The notes under the pieces were generated by a model, which saw nothing but the letters and a program-made list of their open reading frames with translations, was not told where the DNA came from and did no database searches. A stretch of DNA of 64,000 nucleotides from positions 186,001 to 250,000 of the forward strand of contig NZ_JABWGN010000008.1 of the NCBI RefSeq assembly GCF_013363975.1. Reading direction: 5' to 3'. The translations under genes were made by a program, and so were the position numbers. This document shows, one piece after another, positions 60,831-64,000 of this stretch; positions within the stretch are counted from its first letter, which is position 1; every line of letters begins with the position of its first letter. Origin of the DNA: Nonomuraea montanisoli (GTDB taxonomy: Bacteria; Actinomycetota; Actinomycetes; Streptosporangiales; Streptosporangiaceae).

Positions 60831-62168
60831 TCAGACGCTGCGGTAGAGCTCCGCGACGCGGAAGGCCAGGTCGAGCGACTGGCCCCGGTTGAGGCGCGGG
60901 TCGCAGGCCGTCTCGTAGCGGGTCGCGAGGTCGCCCTCGGCGATCTCGTGGCCGCCGCCCACGCACTCGGTGACGTCGTCGCCGGTGAACTCGATGTGGA
61001 TGCCGCCCGGGTGGGTGCCGAGCGAGCGGTGCACCTCGAAGAAGCCCGCCACCTCGTCGAGCACGTCGTCGAGCCGCCGCGTCTTGTGGCCGCTCGGCGC
61101 CTCGAAGGTGTTGCCGTGCATCGGGTCGCACACCCAGGCCACCTGGACGCCGGCGGAGGTGACCTCCTTGACCAGCCCGGGCAGCAGCTCGCGGATCTTG
61201 GGGGCGCCCATGCGGGTGATGAACGTCAGCCGGCCCGGCTCGTTGTCGGGGTTGAGCTTCTCGACCAGCTCCAGCGCCTGGGACGCCGTCGTGGTCGGGC
61301 CCAGCTTGACGCCGATCGGGTTGCGGATGCGGGCGAAGAAGTCGACGTGGGCGCCGTCGAGCTGGCGGGTGCGCTCGCCGATCCACACCATGTGCGCCGA
61401 CACGTCGTACGGCAGGCCGGTGCGGGAGTCGATGCGGGTCAGGGCCCGGTCGTAGTCGAGGATCAGCGCCTCGTGCGAGGAGTAGAACTCGACCGTGTGG
61501 AACTCCTCGGGGTCGGCCCCGCAGGCGCGCATGAACGCCAGCGCCTGGTCGATCTCCCGGGCGAGCTGCTCGTAGCGGCGGCCGGCCGGCGACTCGGCGA
61601 CGAAGTCCTGGTTCCAGGCGTGGACCTGGCGCAGGTCGGCGTAGCCGCCCTTGGCGAAGGCGCGGGCCAGGTTGAGCGTCACGGCGGAGGAGTGGTACGC
61701 CTTCAGCAGCCGCCACGGGTCGGGCGTGCGCGCCTCGGAGGTGAAGTCGAAGCCGTTGACCATGTCGCCCCGGTAGGCGGGCAGCTCCACGCCCTCGCGG
61801 GTCTCGGTGCCCTTGGAGCGCGGCTTGGCGAACTGCCCGGCCAGCCGCCCGATCTTCACGACCGGCACCTTGCCCGCGTACGTGAGCACGATCGCCATCT
61901 GCAGCAGCGTCTTGAGCTTGTTGCGGACATTGTCGGCGGTCGCGCCGGCGAACGTCTCGGCGCAGTCACCGCCTTGCAGCACGAACGCCTCGCCGCGCGC
62001 CACGGCGGCCAGCTCGTCCTTGAGCTGGTCGCATTCGCCGGCGAAGACGAGGGGAGGCAGGCCGCCGAGCTCGGCGACGACCTTGTCGAGCTCGCCGCGG
62101 TCGGGCCAGTCGGGCTGCTGGGCCGCGGGGAGGGCTCTCCAGGAATCCAGATTGCTGTGTGCGCTCAC
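60831..62168 (-). CDS. aroG: Class II 3-deoxy-7-phosphoheptulonate (DAHP) synthase
   Basis: 445 residues from GTG at 62168. Plant/actinobacterial type II enzyme: FVLQGGDCAETFAG, RGDMVNGFDF, SSHEALILDYDRALTRID, the metal Cys/His/Glu motifs including HTVEFYSSHE and WVCDPMHGNT. First step of the shikimate pathway, condensing PEP and erythrose-4-phosphate. The start lacks a ribosome site and may be leaderless. Usual length. Confidence 0.96.
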   Translation of the reverse strand: MSAHSNLDSWRALPAAQQPDWPDRGELDKVVAELGGLPPLVFAGECDQLKDELAAVARGEAFVLQGGDCAETFAGATADNVRNKLKTLLQMAIVLTYAGKVPVVKIGRLAGQFAKPRSKGTETREGVELPAYRGDMVNGFDFTSEARTPDPWRLLKAYHSSAVTLNLARAFAKGGYADLRQVHAWNQDFVAESPAGRRYEQLAREIDQALAFMRACGADPEEFHTVEFYSSHEALILDYDRALTRIDSRTGLPYDVSAHMVWIGERTRQLDGAHVDFFARIRNPIGVKLGPTTTASQALELVEKLNPDNEPGRLTFITRMGAPKIRELLPGLVKEVTSAGVQVAWVCDPMHGNTFEAPSGHKTRRLDDVLDEVAGFFEVHRSLGTHPGGIHIEFTGDDVTECVGGGHEIAEGDLATRYETACDPRLNRGQSLDLAFRVAELYRSV

Positions 62169-62235
62169 GACATACGAGGGTATGCCACCGGCCCCGCCCG
62201 GCATGACCCGATGTCCACGTTGTGAGAAGGTCGTT

Positions 62236-63435
62236 TCACGGAGACGACGGCACCTCGACGTGCTCGGGCCGTACGCCGAGGCCGATGAAGCGCCGCGGAA
62301 CCCGTCTGAGCAGCGGGATCCGCGTCAGATCGGGCCGGATCGGCGGGGCCGGGACGCGGCTGCGCAGCGCCGGGCCGATCAGCAGGTCCTGCACCACCCG
62401 CTGGGCGGCCTGGGTGACCCGGGTCGGCCACATGCGCCGCCGCTGCAGCCGCCGCAGCACCGCCTCCGGCACCCGTCCGTACGCCCGCAGCGGCGCGGCC
62501 ACCAGGTTGGCCGCGGCGACGGCGTCCTGCACGGCCAGGTTGATGCCGACGCCGAACACCGGCGACATGGCGTGGGCGGCGTCGCCGATGGCCGTGAAGC
62601 CGGGCCGGTGCCAGCGGCGCAGCCGGTCGACCACCACGGTCAGCACGCTCACGTCGTCGTAGCTCCCGATCAGCTCCACCCGGCCGTCCAGGAACGGCAG
62701 CAGCCGCGCCACCGGCTCCCGCAGCGCGCCGATGCCCCGCTTGACCAGGTCGTCGTGGCCGCCCTTGGGGATCACGTAGGCGAGCTGCCAGTACGTTCCG
62801 CGGTCGATCGCCACCATCAGGTGGCCGCGCGAGAGCCGCAGGAACGGCTGCCCGGGGTCGCCCGGCTCGCGCGGCAGCCGGAACCACAGCACGTCCATCG
62901 GCGCCCCGAACTCCCGCGGCACCAGCCCGGCGGCCCGGCACAGCGCCGAGTGACGCCCGTCGGCGGCGACCGTCAGCGCCGCGCGCAGCTCGTGCTCGCC
63001 GCCCGCGTCGCGGTAGCGCACGCCGCGCACCGCGCCGTCCTCCACGATCAGCCCGTCCGCCTCGGCGCTCATCAGCAGCCGGAACGCCGGGTAGCGGGCG
63101 GCGGCCGTGGTGACGAGGTCGAGGAAGTCCCACTGGGGGACGAAGGCGATGTAGTCGTAGGCGCAGGGCAGTCCGTGTAGGTCCGCCAGCCTGATCGGGC
63201 CGGTGTCGGTGACGATGCTGAACTCGTACGCCTTGCGGTGCGGCAGCCGCAGGAACTCCTCGGCCAGGCCGATCTCGCCGAGCACCTGGAGCGTCGAGGG
63301 GTGGATGGTGTCGCCGCGGAAGTCGCGCAGGAAGTCGGCGTGCTTCTCCAGCAGCGTCACCTCGACGCCGGCCCGGGCGAGCAGCAGGGCGAGCATCGCG
63401 CCCGCGGGGCCGCCGCCGGCGATCACACAGGTCAT
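62236..63435 (-). CDS. FAD-dependent oxidoreductase, PHBH/UbiH-like
   Basis: 399 residues from ATG at 63435. FAD Rossmann motif VIAGGGPAGAMLALLLARAG, the DG motif VAADGRHSALCRAAGL and GDAAHAMSPVFGVGINLAVQDA near residue 295, all typical of the aromatic-hydroxylase flavoproteins. Needs NAD(P)H and O2; substrate unknown. An Arg-rich C-terminus follows. Divergent anti-sigma gene 150 bp away. Confidence 0.92.
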   Translation of the reverse strand: MTCVIAGGGPAGAMLALLLARAGVEVTLLEKHADFLRDFRGDTIHPSTLQVLGEIGLAEEFLRLPHRKAYEFSIVTDTGPIRLADLHGLPCAYDYIAFVPQWDFLDLVTTAAARYPAFRLLMSAEADGLIVEDGAVRGVRYRDAGGEHELRAALTVAADGRHSALCRAAGLVPREFGAPMDVLWFRLPREPGDPGQPFLRLSRGHLMVAIDRGTYWQLAYVIPKGGHDDLVKRGIGALREPVARLLPFLDGRVELIGSYDDVSVLTVVVDRLRRWHRPGFTAIGDAAHAMSPVFGVGINLAVQDAVAAANLVAAPLRAYGRVPEAVLRRLQRRRMWPTRVTQAAQRVVQDLLIGPALRSRVPAPPIRPDLTRIPLLRRVPRRFIGLGVRPEHVEVPSSP

Positions 63436-63585
63436 GGTCCGTCCCCAGGTGCGGCTTCTCGCCGGGTCTTTCCCCGTACGGGCACGAGCGAACACGGGCC
63501 GAGGCGCCCGGAGGTCGGGACATCCGGCGGGCCGGAGCAGCCGAAGTACTGGACGAGAGCCGCCGATCGACGTGGGGAGCCGACC

Positions 63586-64000
63586 GTGACCGATGAGCTC
63601 CACGCCCTGTCCGGCGCCTACGCGGTGCACGCGCTGCCGGAGGGTGAGGTGGTGCTGTTCGAGCGCCACCTGGCGGGGTGCGCGGCGTGCGCGGCGGAGG
63701 TGCGGCGGCTGCGGGAGACGGCCGCCCGGCTGGCGCTCCCGCTGGCCGAGCCGCCCCCGGCGCGCCTGTGGCCCCGCATCCGGTCCGCCGCCCGCCTCCT
63801 GCGCGTCCCGCGCCCGGTTCCGCCCCCCTCGCCTGTCTCCCCGGAGGACGCGACCGTACGGCTGCGCCTCCCGCTCAGAGCCCCCGGAGGCGTGGAGGAG
63901 GGCCGAGCCGGGCGGCGCCGGGGCGGGAGGCGGCGCGCGGGCACGGCGGCCCTGTCGGCGGCGACGGTCGCCGCGGCGGCCGCCACGGTGACGGCCGTCC
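63586..64000 (+). CDS. Zinc-finger (zf-HC2) anti-sigma factor, 3' end outside window
   Basis: 138 codons seen from GTG at 63586 (GGGGAG 6 nt upstream). The ZAS motif FERHLAGCAACAAEVRRL holds His-x3-Cys-x2-Cys, which binds zinc and clamps an ECF sigma factor. An Arg/Pro-rich linker and the start of a hydrophobic segment (GTAALSAATVAAAAATVTAV) follow, so it is probably membrane-anchored. Its sigma factor gene would normally be adjacent, but the nearest upstream gene is the divergent flavoprotein; it may lie beyond the window. Confidence 0.85.
   Translation, partial: MTDELHALSGAYAVHALPEGEVVLFERHLAGCAACAAEVRRLRETAARLALPLAEPPPARLWPRIRSAARLLRVPRPVPPPSPVSPEDATVRLRLPLRAPGGVEEGRAGRRRGGRRRAGTAALSAATVAAAAATVTAV

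Overview
The window is about 72% G+C, uses many GTG (and some TTG) starts, and carries hallmark actinobacterial genes: an F420-type luciferase-family oxidoreductase, a class II DAHP synthase, a lon gene under an HspR-type operator, a PadR/permease-prefix pair, zinc-finger anti-sigma and DUF4242 proteins. It is chromosomal DNA of a filamentous actinomycete. Gene style suggests the Streptosporangiales (Nonomuraea-like), but that placement is inference. No rRNA, tRNA, CRISPR array, integrase or complete insertion sequence was found.

Layout. 1-2.3 kb: 3' end of a sensor histidine kinase and a convergent secreted FG-GAP propeller protein. 2.5-8.2 kb: a coupled three-gene operon encoding a 1581-residue caspase/HSP90-type ATPase protein, a zinc-ribbon protein and a three-helix membrane protein; it looks like an NTP-dependent biological-conflict (defence or cell-death) system. 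8.2-12.4 kb: a P450, then a heme oxygenase-TetR-MFS operon behind twin palindromic operators. 12.4-13.8 kb: an AT-rich gap with hairpins and a small orphan ORF, then a YCII-like protein. 13.9-19.6 kb: lon with a HAIR operator, a MarR/FUSC-type divergent pair and a GH13 hydrolase. 19.7-22.6 kb: metNIQ methionine importer with a long leader holding two mini-ORFs, one rich in Cys/Met. 22.6-29.3 kb: acyl-CoA ligase, HtrA protease, a four-gene ABC/regulator operon with its own operator, and a hydroxyacid dehydrogenase. 29.3-36.2 kb: cydABDC (compact cytochrome bd plus its thiol exporter) divergent from padR, followed by a membrane partner. 36.2-38.0 kb: VOC-ArsR-SRPBCC operon under a perfect 24-bp palindrome, and a YCII protein.

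38.0-42.7 kb: a two-gene RNA-repair operon. The first gene encodes an RNA ligase plus polynucleotide kinase. The second encodes an MJ1316 domain, an endonuclease/exonuclease/phosphatase domain, a 2H phosphoesterase and a poly(A)-polymerase-like nucleotidyltransferase. The end of the first gene carries a frameshift in a CG run that artificially joins the two frames. 42.8-46.6 kb: P450-DrrAB-like exporter operon, divergent from a regulator that joins an IS30-type helix-turn-helix to a MarR/GbsR fold. 46.6-54.6 kb: small metabolic and stress genes (carboxymuconolactone decarboxylase-like, SDR, methyltransferase, desaturase, universal stress protein, Nudix, aldolase-like lyase, lipoprotein) with one clearly broken kinase gene. 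54.7-64 kb: F420 oxidoreductase, nickel-binding-like protein, class II aldolase, pentapeptide-repeat membrane protein, secreted endonuclease, thioredoxin, DAHP synthase, FAD monooxygenase-like protein and the start of an anti-sigma factor gene.

The two most interesting systems are the caspase-HSP90 operon and the RNA end-repair operon: one is predicted to sense and execute, the other to mend RNA cut by such conflicts. They are 30 kb apart and no direct link is visible.
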